Shown here in pieces: positions 18,188 through 28,949 of a stretch of DNA of 64,000 nucleotides. A model generated the notes under the pieces. It had not been told where the DNA came from and made no database searches. It saw only the letters and a list, made by a program, of their open reading frames with translations. The DNA comes from Sutcliffiella deserti (GTDB lineage Bacteria; Bacillota; Bacilli; Bacillales; Bacillaceae_I), in assembly GCF_020037475.1 (NCBI RefSeq), contig NZ_JAIQDB010000001.1, positions 1,039,650 to 1,103,649 on the forward strand. Direction: 5' to 3'. The first letter of the stretch is position 1, and the number at the start of each line of letters is the position of its first letter. Both the position numbers and the translations under genes were made by a program.

Positions 18188-18213
18188 CCCTACGTTTTTT
18201 TAGCAATATTGTC

Positions 18214-19884
18214 CTATGTTTCATCCACTGCTGTAAGCGCATCTTTTATGTGTTGCTCAAGATCCGAGCGATTATTTTCTGTTTGTTCTTTTGTCAAAGC
18301 CAGTTCTCTTGCCATAACCATCAATACTTTTTCCTTCCATTGCTGTACCCATTGAATGTTAAAAAATAGCGCCCCTGTACGGCGGATAAAAAAATCTAAA
18401 GGTGTAACGGACATTTCCTCATGAATAGCATAAATAATTTGAATGTATACTTCCAACGGCAGACCAGCCTGTTTCGCTTTTTCTTTCGATATCTCTGCAA
18501 GGGTGAACAATTTATCTACGTTGGAACCATATAGTAAAGTTAGTTTATGTGCCTGTTTTTCTGTTAACCCAAATTTACAACCTTCTGCTGTTTTTTCCTT
18601 AACAAAGCTTTGAAAGTTATTGGAACCACCAACGTTCCCTCCCGAGATTGGTAATTTTTTCGTTATGCTTTTTCCAAAGCTACTTATTCCTGCATGAACA
18701 AATTGCTTATTAACCAGGTTTACCACCATCTCTGCCATCTTTCGGTAGCCTGTTAGCTTTCCGCCAGCTATTGTAATAAGTCCTGTATCTGAAATCCATA
18801 TCTCATCTTTTCGAGAAATCTCTGAAGCCGCTTTTCCCTCTTCATGGATTAGTGGTCGCAGCCCAGTCCAACTAGATTCAATATCAGCGTCCGTTAAGGA
18901 TACAGAGGGAAACATAAACTTTATCGCTGCGAGCACATATTCTTTATCCATCTTTGTCATGCGAGGATGAAGCAAATCTTCTTTATACACCGTGTCTGTT
19001 GTACCTACATAGGTTTTCCCTGCTCGAGGAATGGCAAATATCATCCGTTTATCTTCTGTATCAAAATAAATCGCTTGCTTTAAGGGGAACTTACGTTGAT
19101 CAAATACCAAATGGATTCCTTTCGTTAATAAAAGTTGTTTCCCTGTTTTGGAACCATCCATTTCACGAAGGGAATCCACCCACGGACCAGCTGCGTTTAT
19201 AATCTTTTTCGCTCGGATTGGATAACTCTTCCCACTAAGCTGATCTACCACCATTACTCCCATAACTTTTTTATCCTTGTAAAGAAGCCTTATCACCTTT
19301 GCATAATTTACTGCATCTGCACCCTGTTTCGCCGCTTCCTTCATCACTTCGAGAGTTAGACGGGCGTCATCTGTTCGATATTCCACATAAACACCGCCGC
19401 CCATCAAGCCTTCTTGATTCAGCAATGGCTCACGTGCTGACGTTTCCGTTGCATTAAGCATTTTCCTTCTTTCACTTTTTTTAACATCAGCTAAAAAATC
19501 ATAAAGGAGAAGTCCGATGGAAGTGCTGAATTTTCCGAAAGTCCCACCTTTATGAATAGGTAATAGCATCCATTCTGGTGTTGTAACATGTGGACCATTT
19601 TCATACACGATCGCACGTTCTTTACCGACTTCTGCAACCATTTTCACTTCCAATTGCTTTAAGTAGCGCAAGCCGCCGTGTACAAGCTTGGTAGATCGAC
19701 TAGAAGTTCCCCCTGCAAAATCTTGCATCTCAACAACCGCTGTTTTCATTCCACGAGTAGCTGCATCTAGGGCTATCCCTGCCCCTGTAATTCCACCGCC
19801 TATCACTAGCACATCATAAGTTTCATTTTTCATCTTTTCTAAGCGCATCGAACGATTTAAACTGGAGAATGTTAATTTTTTCAT
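18214..19884 (-). CDS. glpD: Aerobic glycerol-3-phosphate dehydrogenase
   Basis: This 556-residue FAD enzyme oxidises glycerol-3-phosphate to DHAP and passes electrons to menaquinone at the membrane. The dinucleotide-binding motif VLVIGGGITGAG is near residue 25, SSRSTKLVHGGLRYL and the C-terminal DAO_C domain are present, and length matches B. subtilis GlpD. I use ATG 19884 (GGAGG ten bases upstream); the frame continues 27 codons upstream into the leader, which is not coding. It is separated from glpK by a leader with a terminator hairpin, the site of GlpP antitermination in B. subtilis. Confidence 0.95.
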   Translation of the reverse strand: MKKLTFSSLNRSMRLEKMKNETYDVLVIGGGITGAGIALDAATRGMKTAVVEMQDFAGGTSSRSTKLVHGGLRYLKQLEVKMVAEVGKERAIVYENGPHVTTPEWMLLPIHKGGTFGKFSTSIGLLLYDFLADVKKSERRKMLNATETSAREPLLNQEGLMGGGVYVEYRTDDARLTLEVMKEAAKQGADAVNYAKVIRLLYKDKKVMGVMVVDQLSGKSYPIRAKKIINAAGPWVDSLREMDGSKTGKQLLLTKGIHLVFDQRKFPLKQAIYFDTEDKRMIFAIPRAGKTYVGTTDTVYKEDLLHPRMTKMDKEYVLAAIKFMFPSVSLTDADIESSWTGLRPLIHEEGKAASEISRKDEIWISDTGLITIAGGKLTGYRKMAEMVVNLVNKQFVHAGISSFGKSITKKLPISGGNVGGSNNFQSFVKEKTAEGCKFGLTEKQAHKLTLLYGSNVDKLFTLAEISKEKAKQAGLPLEVYIQIIYAIHEEMSVTPLDFFIRRTGALFFNIQWVQQWKEKVLMVMARELALTKEQTENNRSDLEQHIKDALTAVDET

Positions 19885-19931
19885 GATAGGTAAGCCTCCA
19901 TTATTGTAAAATATTCCATGTGAAAAGAAAT

Positions 19932-19994
19932 AAAAAGAGACCACAGCAAACATAAGACAAAGCACTTGCTCTGATTATGTTCTGTCGTCTCTTA
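19932..19994 (-). promoter_or_regulatory. glpD leader terminator/antiterminator (GlpP target type)
   Basis: Minus strand AAGAGAC..ACAG..ACATAA pairs with TTATGT..CTGT.GTCTCTT, and a T-run follows, before the glpD ribosome site. A TATAAT -10 lies at 20029-20024, so the leader RNA starts near 20017. In B. subtilis GlpP bound to glycerol-3-phosphate prevents termination at the equivalent hairpin. The glpP gene itself is not in this window. Confidence 0.75.
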
Positions 19995-20042
19995 GTCTTA
20001 AACCGGTACATTAACTTGAATATATTATAGCATAGAGTGGCA

Positions 20043-21566
<1,524 letters not shown>

Positions 21567-21615
21567 CTATCTTCGAGAAGGGCAACCCCATTTCCTGCAA
21601 AAAAAAATGGAGTGT

Positions 21616-22518
21616 CTATAAAATGAGCCAAAATAGTACAGGCAAGGTCACTAGAGTTAATACTGTACTCACAAGGGTTGCGCTGGATACAAAATCTGGA
21701 TCTGTATTAAATTCTACTGCATACATCGTAGTATTTGCCGCAGCCGGCATAGCAGCCATAACGATCATTAATTGTTTAATCATCTGATCCACCGGAAGGG
21801 CTAAGGTAATGAAGTAAGCAATAATAGGAGATATCAATAGTTTTATCGCAACTGCGTAAACTAATTTTTCCTTTTTCGTTGTTCTTAAAGAAATTTTCGC
21901 TAGTTGCATCCCTAGTATTATCATAATGACAGGGATGGCGGCATCAGCAACTAGATGTACCGCTTCCATAATAGCGAAAGATACAGGTACAGAAAACACT
22001 TGAAAAAGTAACCCTAACAAAGCACTATACATGATAGGCATTTTAATTACAGCCTTTACAGCTGAACGAACCCCGTCATTCTCTGGACTCCCTTTCGCTG
22101 CATAATATACCCCCACTGTTGCCATCAACATTTGCTGTGCTACCATTAATACAATGGCATACTCAAAACCCGCAACACCAAATAGCAAGAGCGCCAGTGG
22201 CGTGCCATAGTTACCATTATTCATAAAGCTAGCAGAAAGAATTAGCCCACATGTTTCCACGCGGGAATATTTTTTGAACCATGCTAGCAGATAAACAAAT
22301 AAGATTAAAGAGAAACATAGAATAATTGTATATAAAATGATGTAAAGATGATTGCTATTAAACTCATTTGTATAGAAGGTTCGAAACACCAATACAGGTG
22401 AAAGCAGGTACAATGCCATCTTTGACAAGGTTTTCGTATCAAACCCAAGAGACTTTTGACCAATAAACCCTATAGCAAATATTAGAAAAATAGGTAAAAG
22501 CACATTTAGAAAATTCAT
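21616..22518 (-). CDS. AEC (auxin efflux carrier) family transporter
   Basis: A 300-residue membrane protein with ten predicted helices in two halves of five, beginning MNFLNVLLPIFLIFAIGFI and containing the SFMNNGNYGTPLALLLFG segment characteristic of AEC permeases. Bacterial members move malate, malonate and other small organic anions; the substrate here is unknown. An AAGGTGGAGAG site precedes the start. It points toward glpK with 82 bases between, and no strong terminator separates them, so some co-transcription with glpK is possible. Confidence 0.85.
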   Translation of the reverse strand: MNFLNVLLPIFLIFAIGFIGQKSLGFDTKTLSKMALYLLSPVLVFRTFYTNEFNSNHLYIILYTIILCFSLILFVYLLAWFKKYSRVETCGLILSASFMNNGNYGTPLALLLFGVAGFEYAIVLMVAQQMLMATVGVYYAAKGSPENDGVRSAVKAVIKMPIMYSALLGLLFQVFSVPVSFAIMEAVHLVADAAIPVIMIILGMQLAKISLRTTKKEKLVYAVAIKLLISPIIAYFITLALPVDQMIKQLMIVMAAMPAAANTTMYAVEFNTDPDFVSSATLVSTVLTLVTLPVLFWLIL

Positions 22519-22604
22519 TATATCTCTCCACCTTTTGCAATAACCACGATGCCGTTTTTTTCTATAATAACGTACCTTGGACCTATTTTACGAATTATTA
22601 CTAC

Positions 22605-22632
22605 CAAAACCCCAGCCATCATGACTGGGGTT
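22605..22632 (-). terminator. Terminator of the spore-surface gene pair
   Basis: Minus strand AACCCCAG/CTGGGGTT perfect 8-bp stem with nine-base loop, then TTGG. Confidence 0.75.
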
Positions 22633-22661
22633 CACGCTCTATCTAGTTTTCTTGTATTTTT

Positions 22662-23288
22662 TTATCCTTTAATCTCTGCAGCAGTAAAGGTGATAGGTCC
22701 ATTAACAAACATATTTGATGCAGTACTTGTAGTTTCAGCGGTCAAAAAATACCTTCTGTTTGTCTGATCTGCATTTACAGGATCTACATATTGGGAAGTC
22801 ATAATTTGGTTAAAGTTATCGTCTAGTTGAGCTTGATCGTCTATTTCTACCAAGGAGTCGTAGATTAGATTTGCCGAATTTATTGAATCTCTAAACATTC
22901 TAATTCGACAAAATTGCGGAGTTGTAGTCTGGTTAAACACATGGAAAATCCCATTTAACCAAATAACATTTCCAGCCTCTACTTCATCCAAAGAAACTTC
23001 GGCAATTACTGTTGGAATGTTAACTAGTAACCTAGTATTCGGCATCCCGAAGTTTGTCGGGAATTCTGTGTCATAGGCGAAATCTACCAATTTCCCCTTT
23101 TTACTCTTACTGTCTTTTTTTTTAGAATCTTCACAGCATCCTTTAACATGAACGTTAACGATCGGATTTCCTATATTTATTTCCCCGACTTCTTTTTGTG
23201 GTCGATTATTCGTACTCTCTTGTGAAAATTCGTTCAGATTTGAATTCGCGTAATGATAGTAGTATCGTGCCTTTGATTTTTGATTCAT
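22662..23288 (-). CDS. Spore-surface-like protein, paralogue 2 (INIGNPxVNV motif)
   Basis: A 208-residue protein of unrecognised family. It starts with a Tyr/Asn-rich stretch (RYYYHYANSN), followed by the motif EINIGNPIVNVHVKGCCE, a Lys-rich spacer and then a beta-rich C-terminal domain of about 150 residues. The next gene upstream encodes the same INIGNPxVNVxVxGC motif and a Lys/Glu/Cys spacer, so the two are N-terminal paralogues with different C-terminal domains. No signal peptide is present, as expected for mother-cell-made spore coat or exosporium proteins. AAAAAAGGAG precedes the start. Spore-surface localisation is inferred from composition, pairing and a possible sigma-K -10 upstream of the pair. 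Confidence 0.6.
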   Translation of the reverse strand: MNQKSKARYYYHYANSNLNEFSQESTNNRPQKEVGEINIGNPIVNVHVKGCCEDSKKKDSKSKKGKLVDFAYDTEFPTNFGMPNTRLLVNIPTVIAEVSLDEVEAGNVIWLNGIFHVFNQTTTPQFCRIRMFRDSINSANLIYDSLVEIDDQAQLDDNFNQIMTSQYVDPVNADQTNRRYFLTAETTSTASNMFVNGPITFTAAEIKG

Positions 23289-23331
23289 TCTTAACAGCTC
23301 CTTTTTTCACTATTTTTATATTAGTTCAGTT

Positions 23332-23973
23332 TTATTTTTGGTAAATTTCTACTTCTCCTTCAGGACTAGTTACAATAACTCTTCCCACATCTTGTCCTCC
23401 ATTCAAATCATTAGCAAAGTTCTGCATATTCCCTAATGGAAAGGCTACAGTAGAATTTTTGCACGAGCATTCATGGTCATGGATGCAAGGAGTAATAGTA
23501 AGTTCTGCATCAGGTAAGTTCAGCACGGTAAATGATGCTAAAATCCCTCCTGCAGCGCTTACACCAACAAATGTCAACAACAAACGGTCGAATGCTCCCG
23601 GTCTTTCCTGTAATAATAAGCCGTAAGCACCTATATAGGTAGTACCGAAAAAGATATATTCTCCTGCACCACCTGTAGCCAAATTCAACCCTTGTGCAGT
23701 TATAAAGCAGCTCGGTGAACTAAAGGTTGTAGCCGTAAACAGACTATTATTAGATTGGTCAATAATTTTACTACCTTTGATCGTACAATGAGGACAAATG
23801 TCCACTATGAGTCTATTCGTTGGAGAAATAATTCTATTAACCATCCCTTTGCATTCACATTCTTTTTTCTTTTTCTCTCTTTTTTCTTCTTTACACCCCC
23901 CTACATTTACATTGACAACAGGATTGCCAATATTAATAGAATGTTCCAGATTTTCTTCCTTTCGATACTTCAT
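23332..23973 (-). CDS. Spore-surface-like protein, paralogue 1 (INIGNPxVNV motif)
   Basis: A 213-residue protein. ATG 23973 is preferred (AAAGG eight bases upstream) over an in-frame TTG at 23982. After a short charged leader comes SINIGNPVVNVNVGGCKEE, a Lys/Glu/Cys-rich linker (KKKECECK) and a beta-sandwich-like region with cysteine pairs (CPHC, HDHECSC). The glycine/alanine/threonine-rich C-terminal part recalls exosporium surface domains, but I cannot assign a named family. First gene of a two-gene operon, 43 bases from its paralogue. Confidence 0.6.
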   Translation of the reverse strand: MKYRKEENLEHSINIGNPVVNVNVGGCKEEKREKKKKECECKGMVNRIISPTNRLIVDICPHCTIKGSKIIDQSNNSLFTATTFSSPSCFITAQGLNLATGGAGEYIFFGTTYIGAYGLLLQERPGAFDRLLLTFVGVSAAGGILASFTVLNLPDAELTITPCIHDHECSCKNSTVAFPLGNMQNFANDLNGGQDVGRVIVTSPEGEVEIYQK

Positions 23974-24011
23974 AACATCCAACCTTTCTAGTAAATTAAT
24001 TCTTTCGGTTT

Positions 24012-24020
24012 ATTCTATGT
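24012..24020 (-). promoter_or_regulatory. Possible sigma-K -10 element
   Basis: Minus strand CATAGAATA fits CATAnnnTA exactly, 39 bases upstream of the first spore-surface-like gene. No good -35 is seen, as in many GerE-activated promoters. Confidence 0.35.
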
Positions 24021-24199
24021 TTACTACTAGAATTTGCTTGGTTACTTTGACTAAGTAATCCGTTTGTTTTCTACTATTTTTTACTAGAATACATACTAGT
24101 TTTTAAGAACTGTACTTCTAATTGCTATAAACTTGCACACTTCTTCTGTCTTGGAGTAAACTATAACTATTCCTATAAGACAGGTGGGATTAACGTATT

Positions 24200-24631
24200 A
24201 TGACAACGAATGAAAAAATTATGACGATACCTAAACCGCTCGTTACATTTAATCAGTGGTTCATCCTAATATCTGTGACTGTTTCCTTGGTTACAGGGCT
24301 CCATTTTCTTTTATTAGTACCTTTACTTTCAGGATTATCTGGATTATTAACCGGATTTAACCCTGTACTCAGATTAGCTAAATCGTTTTTGTCCAAACCT
24401 TCTTCTACTAACATCCAAGAAGACTATAAACAGCTACAATTCAATCAAACAATTGCAGTTAGCTGTTTAACTCTATCTCTTATTGGATTTTATATTGGAT
24501 TACCAATTTTAGGATATATATTTTCCATTATGGTAGCTGTTGCATCTGGGGTGGCACTTTTAGGCTTTTGTGTAGGATGCTTTATCCGATATCAATGGCA
24601 GCAATTTCAATACCGACGCACAACGAAATAA
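24200..24631 (+). CDS. DUF4395 integral membrane protein
   Basis: A 143-residue protein with two hydrophobic blocks, each of about two helices (residues 20-48 and 83-130), around a polar loop. The pattern FNQTIAVSCLTLSLIGF followed by GFCVGCFIRYQWQQ is typical of the DUF4395 family, which is often associated with sulfur-transfer or thiol redox proteins. No such partner is next to it here. It is divergent from the spore-surface pair and ends at its own terminator. Confidence 0.7.
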   Translation: MTTNEKIMTIPKPLVTFNQWFILISVTVSLVTGLHFLLLVPLLSGLSGLLTGFNPVLRLAKSFLSKPSSTNIQEDYKQLQFNQTIAVSCLTLSLIGFYIGLPILGYIFSIMVAVASGVALLGFCVGCFIRYQWQQFQYRRTTK

Positions 24632-24633
24632 AA

Positions 24634-24666
24634 ACGGAGCTGACTAAATGTCAACTCCGCTTTTTT
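24634..24666 (+). terminator. Terminator of the DUF4395 gene
   Basis: CGGAG-TGAC/GTCA-CTCCG stem with one mismatch followed by a run of T. Confidence 0.8.
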
Positions 24667-24779
24667 ATTTCATGTTGTTCATAACAGGCTAATATCTCAC
24701 CCAAAAGTATAAACCGAACAGGCTTCGGCTCCGCCCTTATAAAGCTATTTCCTGAAATAGTAAGCAACAGCACTTTTAA

Positions 24780-26324
24780 TTATTTTTTATATCTTATTTC
24801 ATATACATCACGTCGTCGATCCTTTAACTGTCGAACCGTACCAGACTGACGCTGGCGACGCAGTATTTCCAAATCAACATCTCCGATAATTACCATCTCA
24901 ATATTGGGATTACATTCCCCTACTACCCCATCACGGGCAAATTCAAAATCCGATGGTGCAAAAATGGCCGACTGCGAATATTGAATATCCATATTTTCCA
25001 CCTGTGGAAGATTACCACATGTACCTGCAATAACCGTATAAATCTGATTTTCCACTGCACGTGCCTGGGCGCAATAACGGACACGAAGATAGCCTTGACG
25101 ATCTTCCGTGTTAAAAGGACAAAAAATAATATTTGCACCTTTTTCAGTTGCAATTCGAGCAAGCTCTGGGAATTCAATATCATAGCAGATTTGAATCGCT
25201 ATTTTACCACAATCTGTATCAAACACTCTGACACTCTCTCCACGACTGATCCCCCACCATTTACGTTCATTAGGAGTAATGTGCAGCTTATATTGTTTTT
25301 CTATTGTACCGTTACGACGGAAAAGATAGGCAATATTAAAAACTTTGTCGTCTTCCTCTACAAAGTGAGAACCACCGATAATGTTCACATTATACTTCAC
25401 AGCTAGATCTGTAAACAGCTGAATATAATCTTCGGTATACTCCGTTAACCGTTGAACAGCTCTGCTTGGTGATTTTTCATTTAAGAAGGACATTAGCTGA
25501 GTGGTAAAGATCTCAGGGAATACTGCAAAATCCGCCCCTCCATCTGATGCCACGTCTGTATAATATTCTACCTGAGTCGCAAATTCTTCAAAAGATTTAA
25601 TCGGTTTCATCATATATTGGACAACACAAATCCGTACAGGAAACGAAGTTTTAAAATGCCGCTTCGTTTGCGGGATATACTCTACGTTGTTCCATTCCAT
25701 TAACGTTGCATATTTATTGGAGGCCAGATCGTCTGGCAGATACCCTGGATTAATACGCATCAAAGTAAACTCATTTAATAATTGGAAGGACAATACCGGG
25801 TCATATATTTTATGTCTCATCACTTGACGAACGTACTCACGAGGAGCCATCTCGTCAGCATGTTTATGGTAGTTTGGAATTCTCCCACCAATTATGATGC
25901 TTTTTAAGTTCAACCTTCTAGCTAGATCCTTACGAGCTTCATACAGCCGGTGGCCTACCTTCATACGTCGGAAACCAGGATGCACCATTACTTCAATGCC
26001 GTAGAGATTATAACCATCAGGGTTATGATTCGTTATATAACCTTCATCCGTAATATCATCCCATGTATGGCGATCATCATACTCATCAAAGTTGATAAGC
26101 AAGCTAGAACAGGATCCAATAATTTCTCCATCATATTCTGCACAAAGCTGTCCTTCTGGAAACATATTCAAATGACTTTCCAATTGTTCAGGCTTCCATG
26201 GATCCATTCCAGGGAAACATAAATGTTGTAGCCTTATAATATCTTCTATATCATTCGTTTCTATTTTTCTAATAATCATCTTTTTTTCAAATTTGGATAA
26301 ATCGATTTTTGACAAATGTACCAT
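24780..26324 (-). CDS. yhcX: GNAT acetyltransferase-nitrilase superfamily fusion (YhcX)
   Basis: A 514-residue two-domain protein. Residues 15-200 are a GNAT acetyltransferase (acetyl-CoA loop RRMKVGHRLYEARKDL). Residues about 225-510 are a carbon-nitrogen hydrolase with catalytic Glu (FPEIFTT), Lys (KLHITPNER) and Cys (IQICYDIEFPE). B. subtilis YhcX has the same fusion and lies beside glpP. The substrate of neither domain is known; amide formation and hydrolysis in one chain suggests metabolite repair or processing of an acylated amine. The annotated start has GGAG immediately adjacent, closer than ideal, but the N terminus matches YhcX. Confidence 0.88.
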   Translation of the reverse strand: MVHLSKIDLSKFEKKMIIRKIETNDIEDIIRLQHLCFPGMDPWKPEQLESHLNMFPEGQLCAEYDGEIIGSCSSLLINFDEYDDRHTWDDITDEGYITNHNPDGYNLYGIEVMVHPGFRRMKVGHRLYEARKDLARRLNLKSIIIGGRIPNYHKHADEMAPREYVRQVMRHKIYDPVLSFQLLNEFTLMRINPGYLPDDLASNKYATLMEWNNVEYIPQTKRHFKTSFPVRICVVQYMMKPIKSFEEFATQVEYYTDVASDGGADFAVFPEIFTTQLMSFLNEKSPSRAVQRLTEYTEDYIQLFTDLAVKYNVNIIGGSHFVEEDDKVFNIAYLFRRNGTIEKQYKLHITPNERKWWGISRGESVRVFDTDCGKIAIQICYDIEFPELARIATEKGANIIFCPFNTEDRQGYLRVRYCAQARAVENQIYTVIAGTCGNLPQVENMDIQYSQSAIFAPSDFEFARDGVVGECNPNIEMVIIGDVDLEILRRQRQSGTVRQLKDRRRDVYEIRYKK

Positions 26325-26663
26325 CTCCTGAACCTTATCAATATAAAGTTTTTATAAGTTTTTCTGTATTTTCTTTATTAAACCCAATATTACTTATTCC
26401 CAAATTCCAATAGAAACAAACTACAGTTATCCATCTCCTAGTATTACATACTTCGTGTCAAATAATAAATGAAAACGTCTTATTTTGAAGGTTAATTTTT
26501 TCTAATATTTCCACAGTTGATTTTCAGAATAAACCATGTTAAAGCAATTGGTTGAATTTTAGTGTTTTTAGCTGGTGATTTGGTTTGTTAGAGACAGACT
26601 TCTATGGGGAGGCGAGTCATTAAGCTTTTAACAATTCCAAACACTAATAGCTTATATAGCCCA
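26325..26663. other. AT-rich intergenic region upstream of yhcX
   Basis: About 340 bases with no convincing frame or RNA. A TATATT close to the yhcX start on the minus strand may be its -10, without a clear -35. Confidence 0.4.
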
Positions 26664-26701
26664 GAAAAAAAGACCAAGAGCATCGCTATACTCTGGTCTT
26701 A
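26664..26701 (-). terminator. Terminator of the alpha-glucosidase gene
   Basis: Minus strand AAGACCA.GAG/CTC.TGGTCTT stem followed by TTTTTTTC. Confidence 0.88.
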
Positions 26702-26706
26702 AGAGG

Positions 26707-28389
26707 TTATTTCAGTTTATATACTCTTGCTTCCCAAGGCTGCAGTGTGAAATTTGTCACATCCACATCTTTCACCTCATAATTGCTAATTAAGAATTCT
26801 TGATTGTTATACTCTGGAGGGTTGGTCCAGTTAAAATCATGTTTATTTCCTGAGAAATTTGTCACAACTAGTAGCTTGTCGTCGTGTAAGGTTCTAGTAT
26901 AAGCAAATATTTCCTCGTGGTCTTCATACAACATCTCGAAAGACCCGTAAACAATAATATCATGCTGTTTACGTAATTGTATCAGCTTTTTATAGTAGTG
27001 AAAAATAGAGTGATCATTCTCCATTGCTTTCTGCGCATTTATTTCCTTATAGTTAGGGTTTACTTTAATCCATGGAGTACCTTCTGTGAATCCAGCATTT
27101 TCTTGGTCGTTCCATTGCACTGGTGTTCGTGCATTGTCGCGCCCTTTCGTATAGATGGAAGTCATAATTTCTTCAGGATTGTCTCCATACTCATGTACTC
27201 TCTCGTTATACATATTAATTGTCTCAATATCTTTATAATCCTCAATATTGTTAAATCTTACATTGGTCATGCCCAACTCTTCTCCTTGATAGATATAAGG
27301 AGTTCCCTTCATCATATGCAGGCAGGTTGCAAGCATCTTTGCAGAAGTTTCATGATATTCTTTGTCATCACCCCAACGGGAAACAATCCGAGGCTGATCG
27401 TGGTTGTTCCAATACAAACTGTTCCAGCCGCCATCCTCGAGCTCTGATTGCCATTTTCCCAGTGATTGCTTGAGGTCTCTTAAATCAAGTGGTTTCAGAT
27501 GCCATTTATTTTTACCAGGCTGCGTATCCAAATCCATATGCTCAAACTGGAAAACCATATTAAGCTCCTTGCGTTCCTCTCCTGTGTAGAGTTTTCCTTG
27601 CTCAGGTGTAACTCCAGGCATTTCTCCCACTGTCATAATGTCATATTTCCTAAGTACTTCCTGATTCATTTCCTGTAAAAATTCATGAATACGAGGGCCA
27701 TTCATGAAATATTGGTGACCTGAAACATATTTTTTCCCGTCCGGATTTTCTCCGTCAGGCAGGCCTTCCACTTTCGAAATGAAATTAATAACATCCATTC
27801 GGAAACCATCAATGCCTTTATCTAGCCAAAACTTCATCATATCGTAAACTTCTTGACGAAGCTTCGGGTGTTCCCAATTTAAATCAGGTTGTTTTTTAGA
27901 GAAAAGGTGCAAAAAGTATTCTTCCGTCTGCTCATCATACTCCCAAACTGATCCACTAAAAGCCGCTTCCCAATTGTTTGGCTCTTTCCCATTCTTTCCA
28001 GGTCTCCATATGTAATAATCGCGGTAAGGATTATCTTTAGATTTTTTGGATTCCACAAACCATTCATGCTCGTCTGAACTGTGGTTAACCACTAAATCCA
28101 TAATCAGCTTTATTCCTCTTTTATGCATCTCTTCAAGCATTTCTTCCCAATCACCCATGGTACCAAACTCGTCCATTATTCTGCGGTAGTCGCTAATGTC
28201 ATATCCATTATCATCATTAGGAGATTTGTATACAGGTGAGAGCCAAACCACGTCTACACCAAGCTCTTTCAGATAATCTAATTTCTCGATAATACCTTTG
28301 ATATCACCAATGCCATCCCCATTAGAATCTTTGAAACTGCGAGGGTAAATTTGATAAACAACTGCTTCCTTCCACCAATTACGGGTCAT
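26707..28389 (-). CDS. malL: GH13 alpha-glucosidase / oligo-1,6-glucosidase
   Basis: A 560-residue cytosolic GH13 enzyme beginning MTRNWWKEAVVYQIYPRSF. Conserved regions are all present: DLVVNHSS, GFRMDVINF (nucleophile Asp), GEMPG (acid/base Glu) and NHDQPRIVSRWG (third acid). The QIYPRSFKDSNGDGIGD calcium loop and length are those of oligo-1,6-glucosidase/MalL, which hydrolyses isomaltose, maltose and sucrose-type bonds; exact specificity cannot be read from sequence. No transporter gene is adjacent. AAAAGGAGAGG precedes the start. Two LacI-type operators flank the probable promoter. Confidence 0.88.
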   Translation of the reverse strand: MTRNWWKEAVVYQIYPRSFKDSNGDGIGDIKGIIEKLDYLKELGVDVVWLSPVYKSPNDDNGYDISDYRRIMDEFGTMGDWEEMLEEMHKRGIKLIMDLVVNHSSDEHEWFVESKKSKDNPYRDYYIWRPGKNGKEPNNWEAAFSGSVWEYDEQTEEYFLHLFSKKQPDLNWEHPKLRQEVYDMMKFWLDKGIDGFRMDVINFISKVEGLPDGENPDGKKYVSGHQYFMNGPRIHEFLQEMNQEVLRKYDIMTVGEMPGVTPEQGKLYTGEERKELNMVFQFEHMDLDTQPGKNKWHLKPLDLRDLKQSLGKWQSELEDGGWNSLYWNNHDQPRIVSRWGDDKEYHETSAKMLATCLHMMKGTPYIYQGEELGMTNVRFNNIEDYKDIETINMYNERVHEYGDNPEEIMTSIYTKGRDNARTPVQWNDQENAGFTEGTPWIKVNPNYKEINAQKAMENDHSIFHYYKKLIQLRKQHDIIVYGSFEMLYEDHEEIFAYTRTLHDDKLLVVTNFSGNKHDFNWTNPPEYNNQEFLISNYEVKDVDVTNFTLQPWEARVYKLK

Positions 28390-28425
28390 AATTTCCTCTC
28401 CTTTTATCTCTGTGTGTTATACGAA

Positions 28426-28483
28426 TGAAATCGATTCCATAAACTATTGTACAGGATTTCTTTATAAATAGAAACCGCTTTCT
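28426..28483 (-). promoter_or_regulatory. malL promoter with two LacI-family (CcpA/MalR-like) operators
   Basis: TGGAATCGATTTCA (28439-28426) fits the cre consensus closely. AGAAAGCGGTTTCT (28483-28470) is a perfect palindrome with the CG centre typical of LacI-family sites. Their centres are 44 bp apart. A TACAAT -10 (28451-28446) lies between, so one operator covers the -35 and the other the start point. Confidence 0.6.
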
Positions 28484-28705
28484 TTAAGAGTCGCTGCTCT
28501 AGGAATAGGTAGTGGTTTAATAGTCAGAGGTTTACCGTTTCACAAATTTGCGCTTTCTGAAAAATGCCCGTTAAAAGCAGGATAGTAACAATCTTCTTGA
28601 AAAACTACTCAGAAGCAACATAAAAATGCCCAAACAGTCATTATCAAATAGCAAATCGGAGTTTTTTGGGGGCAGGTCGAAGAAAATAAAGCTTTTTTTT
28701 CCTTT

Positions 28706-28889
28706 GGCTCTGTTAAAGTTGTGTGTTGATAATAAGGCTATTCCAGCGATGATTGGAGCAAAAGGCGGAGACTCCAACGGGAGATAGCGGTAGACTGGAG
28801 ACCCCGCAGGCGCAGCCGGGGAGGCTCCAGCACCGCCCCGTGGAACGCGTAGTCTTTTGTGGAAATCAACAGCGGCGTTTAACATAGCC
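28706..28889. repeat. GC-rich dispersed intergenic element (full copy)
   Basis: A core with GGCGGAGACTCCAACGGGAG, AGACCCCGCAGGCG, GGGGAGGCTCCAGC and GCCCCGTGGAACGCG is bounded by arms GGCTCTGTTAAA (28706-28717) and TTTAACATAGCC (28878-28889), complementary at 11 of 12 positions. I recognise this core as a repeat seen between genes in many Bacillaceae. The long open frame across it is an artefact of its composition. Confidence 0.65.
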
Positions 28890-28949
28890 TTTCCTTTAAA
28901 CGGGAAAAATGCAGGATTAGGCGCTCAATCTACCTACTTTTAATAATCT

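Noticed and set aside
26977..27447. 156-codon frame antisense to the alpha-glucosidase
   Set aside because: It is the mirror of a well-conserved GH13 coding region and has no start signal.
28571..28885. 104-codon open frame on the minus strand
   Set aside because: It covers the GC-rich dispersed element; Pro/Ala/Gly runs come from the repeat.
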